Origin: Rhodoluna sp964394575
Lineage (GTDB): Bacteria > Actinomycetota > Actinomycetes > Actinomycetales > Microbacteriaceae
Direction: 5' to 3'
Length of the DNA: 64,000 bases
Assembly (NCBI GenBank): GCA_964394575.1
Contig: CAYMYB010000006.1
Span: forward strand, 1-64,000
How positions within the stretch are numbered: the first letter of the stretch is position 1; the number at the start of each line of letters is the position of its first letter. The notes beneath the pieces are model-generated. The model was not told where the DNA came from and did no database searches. It saw nothing but the letters and a program-made list of their open reading frames with translations. The position numbers and the translations under genes are program-made. This document shows positions 52,189 through 61,631 of this stretch, one piece after another.

Positions 52189-53232
52189 ATGCGAGCTCTG
52201 GTGAAGACCGGACCCCACAAGGGTCTAGAGATGCAAGATGTAGCGGAGCCAACAGTCGGCGAAACCGATGTCAAAATCAAAGTTCTTAGAACCGGTATCT
52301 GCGGCACCGATTTGCATATCGATAGCTGGGATAACTGGGCGGCCGAAACAATAAAAGCTCCGCTAATTCCAGGCCATGAGTTTTTTGGTCAGGTAGTTGA
52401 AATTGGTTCTCGGGTTCACGAAGTAGAGGTTGGTGCTTTTGTTTCGGGTGAAGGCCACATAGTTTGTCGCATCTGCCGAAACTGTCGCGCCGGCCGCTTC
52501 CAGATGTGTATTCGAACACAGGGCGTTGGCGTGAACCGCGACGGAGCCTTCGCCGAGTATGTTGTGATACCAGAATCAAATGTTTGGGTGCACCAGGATG
52601 AAATTGATCCGGATCTCGGCGCGATATTTGATCCTTTCGGTAACGCCGTTCACACCGCATCAGTTTTTAGCCTGGTTGGTGAGGACGTGCTAATTTCCGG
52701 AGCTGGTCCAATCGGGCTTATGTCAATTGCCGTTGCTAGGCACTGTGGCGCAAGATATATAGTTGTCACCGACATCAGCGAACCGCGACTGGAGATGGCA
52801 AAAAAAATGGGCGTAGACATAGCCCTGAATGTTTCCAACCACAAAATTATTGAAGCGCAGCAGCAGCTTGGTATGCGCGAAGGATTTGATGTCGGCTTTG
52901 AAATGTCCGGACACAAAACGGCACTGCAAGAAATGATAGACAACATGAACCACGGTGGCTCAGTTGCGATGCTAGGGCTACCCAGTGAGCCAATTGAGAT
53001 TGACTGGTCCAAAGTTGTCACACACATGCTCACCCTAAAGGGCATTTATGGACGTGAAATGTTTGAGACCTGGGCAGCTATGAGCTCAATGCTTAAATCA
53101 AGTGAGATACTGCAGCAACGCATCGCCTCGGTGATTACCGATCGATTACCAGCAAGTGCTTGGCGTGAAGGGTTTGAAATTGCTCGGGCGGCCACCGGAG
53201 GTAAGGTTGTTCTGGATTGGACAAAGCTATAA
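52189..53232 (+). CDS. tdh: L-threonine 3-dehydrogenase
   Basis: The 347-residue zinc enzyme oxidises threonine to 2-amino-3-ketobutyrate with NAD. The catalytic zinc site shows CGTDLH and GHEFFG, the structural zinc site CRICRNC followed by a further Cys, and the Rossmann motif GAGPIG. It abuts kbl, which uses its product, so the pair turns threonine to glycine and acetyl-CoA. Confidence 0.96.
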   Translation: MRALVKTGPHKGLEMQDVAEPTVGETDVKIKVLRTGICGTDLHIDSWDNWAAETIKAPLIPGHEFFGQVVEIGSRVHEVEVGAFVSGEGHIVCRICRNCRAGRFQMCIRTQGVGVNRDGAFAEYVVIPESNVWVHQDEIDPDLGAIFDPFGNAVHTASVFSLVGEDVLISGAGPIGLMSIAVARHCGARYIVVTDISEPRLEMAKKMGVDIALNVSNHKIIEAQQQLGMREGFDVGFEMSGHKTALQEMIDNMNHGGSVAMLGLPSEPIEIDWSKVVTHMLTLKGIYGREMFETWAAMSSMLKSSEILQQRIASVITDRLPASAWREGFEIARAATGGKVVLDWTKL

Positions 53233-54423
53233 ATGTTTACAGATCTAAAAAAGCAACTGCAAGAAAATATTGAAGAGCTAAAGACATCCGGTTTATATAA
53301 AGTTGAGCGCGAAATTGATTCGCCGCAGCAATCACATATTGAATCGGCTAATCGTGAGCTACTAAATTTTTGTGCCAATAATTATCTCGGTTTGGCTAAC
53401 GATGACAGGGTCATTCAGGCTGCTCGAGACGTCCTAGCCGAGCGTGGTTTCGGGGTCGCCAGCGTGAGATTTATCTGTGGCACTCAGGATATCCATAAGG
53501 AACTAGAGCTTGAGGTATCCAAGTTTCTAGGCACCGATGACACAATCCTGTTCAGCTCCTGCTTTGACGCTAACGGCGGCGTATTTGAAGCTCTCTTCCA
53601 GGAACAAGATGCCATCATCAGCGATGAGTTAAATCACGCCAGCATCATCGACGGTATTCGTTTATCCAAGGCAGCACGCTTTAGATACCGTAACCGAGAT
53701 ATGCAAGATCTGGAGCGCTGCCTGATTGAGTCTGGTTCTGCCAGAAATCGAATCATCGTCACCGATGGCGTATTTAGCATGGACGGCTATTTAGCCCCAC
53801 TGGTTGAGATTTGCCAGTTAGCCAAAAAATATAACGCCATCGTCATGGTGGATGACTCACACGCAATCGGCTTGATTGGGCAGAGTGGTGCAGGAACTCC
53901 GGAGCGAGCCGGGGTTGGTGATCAGGTTGATATCTATACCGGAACATTTGGCAAGGCACTTGGTGGCGCAGCCGGCGGTTATGTCTCAGGCAGAAAAGAA
54001 ATAGTTGAATACCTTAGGCAAAAGGCTCGACCATACCTGTTTTCCAACTCTCTCGCTCCGAGCATTGTTGCCGGTTCACTGGCGGCAATCAAGATTGCCA
54101 ATAGCGCAGAAGGTGTCGCGCTGCGCGAGAAGTTGCACCAAAACGCAAATCATTTCCGCAAATCGATGAGTGCTGCTGGTTTTGATCTGCTCGAGGGTGA
54201 ACACCCAATTATTCCGGTGATGTTCGGTGAGGCTCAGCTCGCTGTCGATGTTGCAAACCAGATGTTTGCTAACGGAGTTTATGTCACCGCATTTAGTTAT
54301 CCGGTGGTCCCTAAAGGCAAAGCCAGGATTCGGGTGCAACTTTCGGCATCGCATTCGGAGTTAGATATTGATCAATGTGTTGCAGCGTTTATTAATGCAA
54401 GAGGAAAAGTGCAGGGCGTATGA
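53233..54423 (+). CDS. kbl: Glycine C-acetyltransferase (2-amino-3-ketobutyrate CoA ligase)
   Basis: The 396-residue PLP enzyme splits 2-amino-3-ketobutyrate with CoA to glycine and acetyl-CoA. The PLP lysine lies in GTFGKALGGAAGG, and the substrate region SDELNHASIIDG is clear. It begins directly after tdh and overlaps the DUF4287 gene by 4 bases. Confidence 0.96.
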   Translation: MFTDLKKQLQENIEELKTSGLYKVEREIDSPQQSHIESANRELLNFCANNYLGLANDDRVIQAARDVLAERGFGVASVRFICGTQDIHKELELEVSKFLGTDDTILFSSCFDANGGVFEALFQEQDAIISDELNHASIIDGIRLSKAARFRYRNRDMQDLERCLIESGSARNRIIVTDGVFSMDGYLAPLVEICQLAKKYNAIVMVDDSHAIGLIGQSGAGTPERAGVGDQVDIYTGTFGKALGGAAGGYVSGRKEIVEYLRQKARPYLFSNSLAPSIVAGSLAAIKIANSAEGVALREKLHQNANHFRKSMSAAGFDLLEGEHPIIPVMFGEAQLAVDVANQMFANGVYVTAFSYPVVPKGKARIRVQLSASHSELDIDQCVAAFINARGKVQGV

Positions 54424-54629
54424 CCGAAAAGAAAGTTACTGGACCACAGAGTTACTTTCCATCAATTGAAGCGAAGTATGGAAAACCAATCAGTTTTTGG
54501 TTGAAGGAGCTTTCTAAACTGAAAGATCAAAAACATATGGAGCAGGTTGAGTTTCTGAAAACTAAACATCAAATCGGTCACGGCCACGCCAATGCGCTAG
54601 TTGCCTATTTTAGGGCCGGCGGGAAGTGA
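54420..54629 (+). CDS. DUF4287 protein
   Basis: The 69-residue helical protein carries the DUF4287 signature: SYFPSIEAKYGKPISFW and LKTKHQIGHGHANALV. Such domains may bind DNA or regulate neighbouring genes; function is unknown. ATG 54420 overlaps the kbl stop and its own stop overlaps the next start (GTGA), so it is part of the tdh-kbl operon. Confidence 0.85.
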   Translation: MTEKKVTGPQSYFPSIEAKYGKPISFWLKELSKLKDQKHMEQVEFLKTKHQIGHGHANALVAYFRAGGK

Positions 54630-55045
54630 AGCGATTAAAGCGAGTTCGACCTGGCAGCTGGGTTATCGCTGGATTCATAGCTTTCTTTGCGCTGATTGGC
54701 ACCTTAATGGCGGTGAACTACATCGCCAGCCAACCAGTAAAGCGAGAAGTGGCAATCGGTCTTTACAACGATGACAATCCAAATCGCAAGGTGAACGAGC
54801 GAATTGAAATTGCGGTGAAACTTGACCTCAAGGATAAAACTGCTAAAGAGTATCCAATTCAGTTAGAGGGTAAAGCCGGTGGTCAGTGGCAAGTAATCAA
54901 AAAATACACCGCTACCAGCCCCGATAACACTGTTGTTTTTCGGGTAACGCCTAAAATCGCTGGCGCAATCACCTATCGCGCCGAGGTGGCAACTCCCAGC
55001 GGAGTGCTGATCTCCAACGAGCTCGAACTGAATATCACTAACTGA
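54626..55045 (+). CDS. Single-pass membrane protein with beta-sandwich-like domain
   Basis: The 139-residue protein has a basic start, a membrane helix (about 13-32) and an extracytoplasmic, probably beta-sandwich domain with alternating polar residues. It starts at GTG 54626, overlapping the DUF4287 stop. No family is recognised. Confidence 0.6.
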   Translation: MKRLKRVRPGSWVIAGFIAFFALIGTLMAVNYIASQPVKREVAIGLYNDDNPNRKVNERIEIAVKLDLKDKTAKEYPIQLEGKAGGQWQVIKKYTATSPDNTVVFRVTPKIAGAITYRAEVATPSGVLISNELELNITN

Positions 55046-55065
55046 ATTAGACTTGGGAAATGCCC

Positions 55066-56370
55066 ATGAAAGTTACGGTAATTGGCCTTGGTTACCTAGG
55101 TGCAACCCATTCGGTGGCCATGTCCAAACTAGGACACCAGGTCATCGGCATCGAGCAAAATCCTGCCAAGCTGGCTGAATTGCAAGCTGGTCGCGCTGGA
55201 TTTTTTGAGCCTGGCCTAGACCAGGCGCTCAATGAGGAACTAGCCAGCGGCCGGCTTAGTTTTCAATCAAGCCACGATGAACATAGCGCTGATGCCAAAA
55301 TTCACTTTCTCTGCGTGGGAACACCGCAAACCGAAGGCTCGCTGGCTGCCGACACGTCTTATCTCTATTCAGCAATTGCCGATCTAGCCCCGTTTCTAAA
55401 ACAAGACTCAGTGGTGGTTGGTAAATCAACCGTTCCAGTTGGCACTGCCAAAGCACTTACCGAGAAGCTATCCGAACTAGTCGGCTTTAGCGCGGAACTG
55501 GCCTGGAACCCGGAATTTCTTCGCGAAGGAAATGCGCTGAGTGATTCGCTTAGACCAGATCGCCTAGTAATTGGAGTAAACAGCAAACTCGCCGAAGCGA
55601 TACTTCGCGAAGTTTATGAACCGATGATAGCTTCCGGAGTTCCACTCATCGTTACGGATTTGGCTACCAGTGAGCTGGTCAAAGCTGCTGCTAATGCTTT
55701 TTTGGCAACCAAAATTAGTTTCATCAATGCGATGGCCGAGATAGCTGAAGTTTCTGGTGCCGATGCATCTCAGTTGGCCACCGCTATCGGCTATGACGAA
55801 CGAATCGGTAATAAGTTCCTGCGTAACGGTGTTGGCTTTGGTGGCGGTTGCCTGCCAAAAGATATTCGAGCACTAATGGCTCGTGCCGAAGAATTGGGAG
55901 TCGGTGAGTCGGTTGCATATCTAAAAGAAATCGACAAGATTAACCTGCGCAGAAGAGTTCGAGTTATCGAATTACTTAAAAAGGAACTTGGCGATGTTTC
56001 AGCCAAGAAAGTTTTAGTACTAGGTGCTGCATTTAAGCCAGATAGCGATGATGTCAGGGATTCTCCAGCGCTTGATATCGCGCTGCTAGCTGCTCAGGCC
56101 GGCGCTGAAGTTTTGGTGCATGATCCGATTGCTCTTGCTGGAGTTAATAAAAAACATCCAGAGTTAGCCACCGAAGCAGATCTAGTAAAGGCATTCGAAA
56201 ATGCAGATGCGATTGTATTGGCTACCGAATGGCGGGAATACCTTGAATTAGATCCAAGCTCGATTGCCGATAGCGTAAAGCGTAAGTTCATCATTGATGG
56301 TCGAAACGTTTTGAACACGGCTAACTGGCAGGCCGCCGGGTTTAAAGTCGTCAACCTAGGTAAGGGCTAA
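55066..56370 (+). CDS. ugd: UDP-glucose 6-dehydrogenase
   Basis: The 434-residue enzyme makes UDP-glucuronate for surface polysaccharides. It has the Rossmann GLGYLG motif, GKSTVPVGT, EFLREG, and the catalytic Cys in GFGGGCLPKD. ATG 55066 is preferred because GGGA lies 7 bases upstream and the protein then starts at the Rossmann strand. It shares the TAATG with the next gene. Confidence 0.93.
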   Translation: MKVTVIGLGYLGATHSVAMSKLGHQVIGIEQNPAKLAELQAGRAGFFEPGLDQALNEELASGRLSFQSSHDEHSADAKIHFLCVGTPQTEGSLAADTSYLYSAIADLAPFLKQDSVVVGKSTVPVGTAKALTEKLSELVGFSAELAWNPEFLREGNALSDSLRPDRLVIGVNSKLAEAILREVYEPMIASGVPLIVTDLATSELVKAAANAFLATKISFINAMAEIAEVSGADASQLATAIGYDERIGNKFLRNGVGFGGGCLPKDIRALMARAEELGVGESVAYLKEIDKINLRRRVRVIELLKKELGDVSAKKVLVLGAAFKPDSDDVRDSPALDIALLAAQAGAEVLVHDPIALAGVNKKHPELATEADLVKAFENADAIVLATEWREYLELDPSSIADSVKRKFIIDGRNVLNTANWQAAGFKVVNLGKG

Positions 56371-57857
56371 TGCAAACCGTCGGACACTACATCAACGGCA
56401 AACTCACCACTGGTTCTGCCGATCGGCTAGGCGAGGTTTATAACCCCGCCCTAGGTAAGGTAATCCGCCGGGTCAGCTTTGCCGAGAAGGCTGATGCGCT
56501 CGCGGCGATTAACGCTGCCAACGATGTCTTCCCCGCTTGGCGCGATACCTCGTTAGCTAAACGCACCCAGATCATCTTCGCTTTTCGGGAAATTCTCAAT
56601 GCCCGCAAGGAAGAACTGGCCGCAATAATCACCGAAGAGCACGGTAAGACCCTTGCCGATGCGCTCGGTGAGATCACGCGGGGCCTTGAGGTCGTTGAGT
56701 TTGCCACCGGCTTAGCCAGCCAGCTCAAGGGCAGCTTCAGCGAACAGGTCTCGACCGGTATCGATGTCTACTCAATCAAACAGCCGCTGGGCGTGGTTGG
56801 AATTATCAGCCCGTTCAACTTCCCAGCGATGGTGCCGATGTGGTTTTTCCCAATCGCTATAGCGGCGGGAAATACCGTGGTGCTAAAGCCATCCGAGAAA
56901 GACCCATCGGCCGCAATCTGGATCGCCGAGCGTCTGACCGAGGCTGGTTTACCTGACGGGGTATTCAATGTTTTGCAGGGTGACAAACTAGCCGTTGACG
57001 AATTACTGACCAATCCGCAAGTAAAGGCAATAAGTTTTGTCGGCTCTACGCCAATTGCAAAATACGTTTATCAAACTGGAACCGCTGCGGGCAAGCGAGT
57101 CCAAGCGCTCGGCGGCGCTAAAAACCACATGCTGGTGTTGCCAGATGCCGATTTGGATTTAGTTGCTGACTCAGCCATCAATGCCGGGTTCGGTTCGGCC
57201 GGTGAAAGATGCATGGCAATCTCCGTGGTAGTCGCGGTTGAACCAATCGCAGATGATTTGATTTCAAAAATTTCTGAGCGCATGGCTGGCCTAGTTGTCG
57301 GTGATGGCACTTCGGCAAGCGATATGGGTCCGCTGATTACGCGCGAGCATCGCGATAAGGTTGCTTCCTATATTGATCTAGCGCAGGCAGATGGAGCCGA
57401 AGTTGTAGTTGACGGCAGATCGGTAATCGCCGAAGGGGATAGCAACGGATTCTGGTTAGGCCCAACCCTGATTGATAATGTTCCAACCAATTCCAAAATT
57501 TATCGTGATGAAATTTTTGGACCGGTGCTATCTGTGGTTCGCGTAAAAAGTTTTAGTGAGGGAGTTGAGCTAATCAACGCCGCCGAGTATGGTAACGGTA
57601 CCGCGATATTCACTAACGATGGTGGAGCGGCCAGAAGATTCCAGAATGAGATTCAAGTCGGCATGATCGGTATCAATGTTCCAATACCGGTACCGGTTTC
57701 CTACTACTCGTTCGGCGGGTTCAAGTCTTCACTTTTTGGAGACACCAAGGCGCATGGCCTGCAGGGCTTTCATTTCTATACCCAGGAAAAAACCATCACC
57801 AGCCGTTGGCTTGATCCAAGCCACGGCGGCATCAACCTAGGTTTTCCGCAGAACTAG
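56370..57857 (+). CDS. mmsA: CoA-acylating methylmalonate-semialdehyde dehydrogenase
   Basis: The 495-residue aldehyde dehydrogenase has the catalytic Cys in GSAGERCMA, the NAD loop FVGSTPIAKYVY and the GMIGINVPIPVPVSY segment typical of MmsA/IolA. It acts in valine and inositol breakdown, releasing propionyl-CoA or acetyl-CoA. It overlaps the convergent GH16 gene by 4 bases. Confidence 0.92.
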   Translation: MQTVGHYINGKLTTGSADRLGEVYNPALGKVIRRVSFAEKADALAAINAANDVFPAWRDTSLAKRTQIIFAFREILNARKEELAAIITEEHGKTLADALGEITRGLEVVEFATGLASQLKGSFSEQVSTGIDVYSIKQPLGVVGIISPFNFPAMVPMWFFPIAIAAGNTVVLKPSEKDPSAAIWIAERLTEAGLPDGVFNVLQGDKLAVDELLTNPQVKAISFVGSTPIAKYVYQTGTAAGKRVQALGGAKNHMLVLPDADLDLVADSAINAGFGSAGERCMAISVVVAVEPIADDLISKISERMAGLVVGDGTSASDMGPLITREHRDKVASYIDLAQADGAEVVVDGRSVIAEGDSNGFWLGPTLIDNVPTNSKIYRDEIFGPVLSVVRVKSFSEGVELINAAEYGNGTAIFTNDGGAARRFQNEIQVGMIGINVPIPVPVSYYSFGGFKSSLFGDTKAHGLQGFHFYTQEKTITSRWLDPSHGGINLGFPQN

Positions 57858-59260
57858 TTGACCGCTCCGTAGCCGTCAACTTTGTAGTAACGGACATAGT
57901 CGATAGCTAATTGGGCTGAAGTCAAACCACTCTGAATTGAACCACCGTAGTTACCTCCCATGGCCAGGTTGAAGATCACATACATCTTTGGATCAACACC
58001 GCTGGCATTTGGGCCGAACGGCCAGCGTGCCAAGCCGGTGTCGGTTTTGGTTAGTCGGAAAATCTCGCGACCATTGAAATAGAAGGTCAACTCGTTCGGC
58101 AGCCAAAGCAATCCGTAGGTGTGGTAGTCGTTGTAGAGGGCCATGGTGTTGTTGTATGCACCGGATTTGTATTCGTGAGAACCAAACGAGTTCGCGTAGT
58201 GAGCCGCAGAGGTGGTGCGACTCGGAACGTTACCGGTGTATTCCATGATGTCGATCTCGCCGCTACGAGGCCAAGGCAGGGTGTCGATGTTTGAACCAAG
58301 CAACCAGAATGCAGGCCAAGCGCCACCGCCCTGCGGCATCTTCATACGCGATTCGAAATAGCCGTAGGTGAAGCTGCGCTTATCTTTGGTAATCATCTTG
58401 CCGCTTGTCCAGGTGCGGTTGGAAGTGCAGTTGGCATCACCTGCCGGAGTAGAAGCCGTAATTAGTAAAGAACTGCCATTGTGTTTGATCGCACAAGCTG
58501 CGTAGGACTGCGACTCGTTATTTCCCCAACCACAGCCCGGCGCTTTGTTGCAACCATCACCTAAGTCGATTGTCCAGTCAGTACTGTTTGGGCCAGCCCC
58601 AACGGCATCGTCAAATTCATCAGCCCAGAGCAGGGTTTTGTCTAATTCCCCGAGCGGAGCACTAATGGTAATTGTTCTTACCTCATCAACTGCCGCTTGA
58701 TAGTTGCTATCGCCAGCATTACTTGCAACCACAACGCAATCACCGATTGCTATTGCTTTTAGATATACTTCGTTGGTTATTTGGCAACGGTTCGGGGTGG
58801 TGGTGGTGAATTTCATCACACCACCGTTTGGCAGTGCGTAAAGTTCTTGATCCGGATCGCCGATCATCATATCTGACGGCTGACCGAAGAATATGCTGTT
58901 AAACCACTTGGCTTTCTTGGTAGCAACCTTAAGTGAAGTTGCTGGAGAAATCGAACTACCTTTGATACCAACCACACTGAAGGTGTAGCTGCGGTTAGAG
59001 ACAAGACCGGTAAAAGTGTAACTAGTGGCCGAAGCAGGAAGAGTTTTTAACTTTTTACTCGCACCGTACTGAGCCTGAACCCTTACGCTTGTAACTTTGC
59101 CGGTGGCAAATTTTGTCCAGCTAAGTTTTGCGGTAGTTAGTGTGGTGACTACTTTAAAGCCTGTCGCTTTTGGAATAGCTGAAGCCTGAGCGTTAAAGCT
59201 GATACCTAGTAGTAAGGCAAACGCGCAGACGAGGGAAATTATTGGTTTAGTTTTTTTCAT
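57854..59260 (-). CDS. Secreted GH16 beta-glucanase with FN3-like domain
   Basis: The 468-residue protein has a signal peptide ending near NAQASA, an FN3-like domain (about 32-115), a second small beta domain, and a C-terminal GH16 domain (about 210-465). The catalytic ExDxxE reads EIDIME within SGEIDIMEYTG. It likely hydrolyses laminarin or mixed-linked glucan of algae. Its ATG shares one base with the stop of the upstream GH16 gene, so they are coupled. Confidence 0.9.
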   Translation of the reverse strand: MKKTKPIISLVCAFALLLGISFNAQASAIPKATGFKVVTTLTTAKLSWTKFATGKVTSVRVQAQYGASKKLKTLPASATSYTFTGLVSNRSYTFSVVGIKGSSISPATSLKVATKKAKWFNSIFFGQPSDMMIGDPDQELYALPNGGVMKFTTTTPNRCQITNEVYLKAIAIGDCVVVASNAGDSNYQAAVDEVRTITISAPLGELDKTLLWADEFDDAVGAGPNSTDWTIDLGDGCNKAPGCGWGNNESQSYAACAIKHNGSSLLITASTPAGDANCTSNRTWTSGKMITKDKRSFTYGYFESRMKMPQGGGAWPAFWLLGSNIDTLPWPRSGEIDIMEYTGNVPSRTTSAAHYANSFGSHEYKSGAYNNTMALYNDYHTYGLLWLPNELTFYFNGREIFRLTKTDTGLARWPFGPNASGVDPKMYVIFNLAMGGNYGGSIQSGLTSAQLAIDYVRYYKVDGYGAVN

Positions 59261-60777
59261 CAGTACCTAATCAGTGTTCCGTAGCCATCCAAGCTGGAGT
59301 AGCGGATGTAATCGATTTCCATTGTTTTCGTATTTGTATCTATTTCTTCAACTTTTAGCGGCAAGTTGTTATTGCCAATCATTTTGCCGCCAACAGCTAG
59401 GTTCAGGATGGCAAACTGCGGCTTGTTGAATTCCCAGCCACCTTTTTCTAGATCCAGATTCCACGGCGCTTTAGTCAGATCTGAGGCCGTAATGGTTTTA
59501 TAGATTTCACCATCGAAAGAAAACGCGATGTAATCCGGCTTCCATTCAATTGCGTAGGTGTGCCATTCGGCCAGCACACTGCTCTCGCGGATAACCTCGC
59601 CACCGGGCCAGTAGGCCGTACCGTGGATGGTTCCCCAGTTTTTATTTGGGATTCCGCCGTTACCCTCGTGAATATCAATTTCACCGCAGTATGGCCAGCC
59701 GTTCACGGAATAATCAGTACCAAGTGTCCAGAAAGCTGGCCAGGTACCTGGGGCACCGCTGGATTTGATTCTCGCCTCTAGGCGACCGTATAGAAAACCG
59801 ATTCTTCCCTCGGTGGTAATCTTTCCGCTAACCCAATCACAATAGACCGGTGGATCGTAACGCTGCTTACGCCAGTTGAAGCTATACCAGCAGTCAAACG
59901 GTCCGTCCGGGTGCGGGTTGGTCTTTTGATAGCTAGCCGTAATTAACAAACCCTTACCATCATCAGAGCCAGCCAGCTCTGCGACTTTTGCCGAGCCAGG
60001 CAGGTAGTACTGCCGTTCCAGATTTCCCCAACCAGTTGGTACCACGCTGTATTGGTCTGTGTTGTTTCTTCCGTTACCGGTTACATCATGCCAATCCAAA
60101 GGATTTGGTCCAGCACCGACTTCTCCGTTGAATTCATCAGACCAGAGTAGAACGTTTTCGGTGACTGCAGGTTCGGCAAAATTTATGCTGTTGCTTTTTA
60201 GGCTCAGTGGTTTATAGCTTGAGCTGGTAAAGATGACTTTGGCATAGACCGGTAGTGAATCAAATCTTTGATCAATGGCAAGCTCCGTGGCTTTGGCACC
60301 TTGAATCAGCGAACCAGATGCGAACCAGTTGATTGTTTTTGTGATTTTGTCACTTGGTGCCGACGGTGAGCTCAAGATGAGTTTGTTGTTAACGGAATCT
60401 TTTGTGATGCTTACCGCCCCAGAGATTTTCAGATCGCCCACTACTCGGGATAGCGAATTTACAAACATTGTTTTCTTGTCGCTAAATTTTGCTGTTTCAA
60501 CAACAGAAAGTTTTTTACCCATCGCCGAAACCGGAACAAGATATGTGGTTTTAGTTGCCGACTTGATTGGTCTACCGTCAAGTAACCACTGGTAGCTCAG
60601 GCTAACTTTCTGATTCCATCTACCCGGTGTGACTTTGGCCACCTCGGCGGTACCAATCATGGCGGGGAGTTGTGGTAGCGCCAGGTTCTTTTTCGCCAAA
60701 ACCGCAGTTGCCGTTGAAGCGCTAGCAAGAAGAGCTAAGGCTATGACAAAAGGGATTAAACGCCGGCGAAACATCAA
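59260..60777 (-). CDS. Secreted GH16 beta-glucanase with Ig-like domains
   Basis: The 505-residue protein has a signal peptide, bacterial Ig-like modules (about 40-200, with WNQKVSLSYQWLLDG), and a C-terminal GH16 domain (about 210-500) with the catalytic EIDIHE. A second protein of the same class in the same operon suggests that the organism degrades beta-1,3-glucans such as algal laminarin. It differs from its neighbour in the N-terminal modules, so it is not a recent simple duplicate. Confidence 0.9.
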   Translation of the reverse strand: MMFRRRLIPFVIALALLASASTATAVLAKKNLALPQLPAMIGTAEVAKVTPGRWNQKVSLSYQWLLDGRPIKSATKTTYLVPVSAMGKKLSVVETAKFSDKKTMFVNSLSRVVGDLKISGAVSITKDSVNNKLILSSPSAPSDKITKTINWFASGSLIQGAKATELAIDQRFDSLPVYAKVIFTSSSYKPLSLKSNSINFAEPAVTENVLLWSDEFNGEVGAGPNPLDWHDVTGNGRNNTDQYSVVPTGWGNLERQYYLPGSAKVAELAGSDDGKGLLITASYQKTNPHPDGPFDCWYSFNWRKQRYDPPVYCDWVSGKITTEGRIGFLYGRLEARIKSSGAPGTWPAFWTLGTDYSVNGWPYCGEIDIHEGNGGIPNKNWGTIHGTAYWPGGEVIRESSVLAEWHTYAIEWKPDYIAFSFDGEIYKTITASDLTKAPWNLDLEKGGWEFNKPQFAILNLAVGGKMIGNNNLPLKVEEIDTNTKTMEIDYIRYSSLDGYGTLIRY

Positions 60778-60815
60778 TTACCTTTCGAGGGGAATCAGCG
60801 TTTCGCACACAACGC

Positions 60816-60831
60816 AGTTATTTCTATAACT
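60816..60831 (-). promoter_or_regulatory. Inverted repeat upstream of the GH16 operon
   Basis: AGTTAT (60816-60821) pairs with ATAACT (60826-60831) across 4 bases, 38-55 bases before the ATG at 60777. It could be an operator or a leader hairpin for the glucanase genes. Only the symmetry is seen. Confidence 0.3.
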
Positions 60832-60863
60832 CTACTTGTTTTGACCTGACCAGTAGGTCTTGT

Positions 60864-61631
60864 TCAACGCTTGAAGATGAATTTCAAGTAATTTCCCAGA
60901 GTTAGGTCTTTCCCCAATTTCCTTGCCCCAAAGCCGATTCGGGCTAGGTAGGGAAGCGTTCGGTTTCCTCTAAAGGCTCGATCGAACACCGCCGCTCTGG
61001 CTTTACGATCGCGATCAGTTCCCCAGCCGCTACCGGAGCTATCCTTCGGGTGGATGGCAATAACGATTGGTTCAAATACACAATTCAAACCAGCGGATAT
61101 CAGGTCGCAGATGAAGATGTATTCATCGCCTAAGTAGGTCTCTTTTGCACCAGCACCAAAATTTTCATCAAAGGTTATGCCGCTAGCTTTAATTTGCTCC
61201 AGATCGACAACCATTTCGTAGGTAGCAGCCTTCGCGCTGTTGAATTTATTCAATTTCACGCTTTTTGTCGGGTAGCGCTTTCTCAGTCTTCCAGTTTCAT
61301 CCTCAGCCATTGCCAACAAAAGAGCCGCTCCAGAATCCTGAAGTTTTTCAACGGCTAAAGCCAGGGAATCTAATTTGAATTCGATGTCATCATCAGCAAA
61401 AACCAAATACCTAGTTTTTGCATTTTCCATCGCCTTGTTTCTGATTTTGCTAACACCACTGCCTGAGAAACCGAGCACTTGAATATTTTCTGGTGCATTT
61501 AATAAATCTGGCTGATTATCATCACCGGATTGGACTGTAATCAGAATCTTCCAAGTTGGCTGAGCCGAAAGATCAGGTGGAGTTAGCTTTGCCAAACGAT
61601 TTGCCAAAGTGCTGTATGCGATGGTTAGCAT
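60864..61631 (-). CDS. Family 2-like glycosyltransferase
   Basis: The 255-residue protein has a GT-A fold pattern with the metal motif FADDDIEF (about 77-84), a DEYIF segment and no membrane helices. It should transfer a sugar during extracellular polysaccharide assembly. It shares one base of start/stop overlap with the preceding membrane-protein gene, so it is in the same operon. Confidence 0.85.
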   Translation of the reverse strand: MLTIAYSTLANRLAKLTPPDLSAQPTWKILITVQSGDDNQPDLLNAPENIQVLGFSGSGVSKIRNKAMENAKTRYLVFADDDIEFKLDSLALAVEKLQDSGAALLLAMAEDETGRLRKRYPTKSVKLNKFNSAKAATYEMVVDLEQIKASGITFDENFGAGAKETYLGDEYIFICDLISAGLNCVFEPIVIAIHPKDSSGSGWGTDRDRKARAAVFDRAFRGNRTLPYLARIGFGARKLGKDLTLGNYLKFIFKR

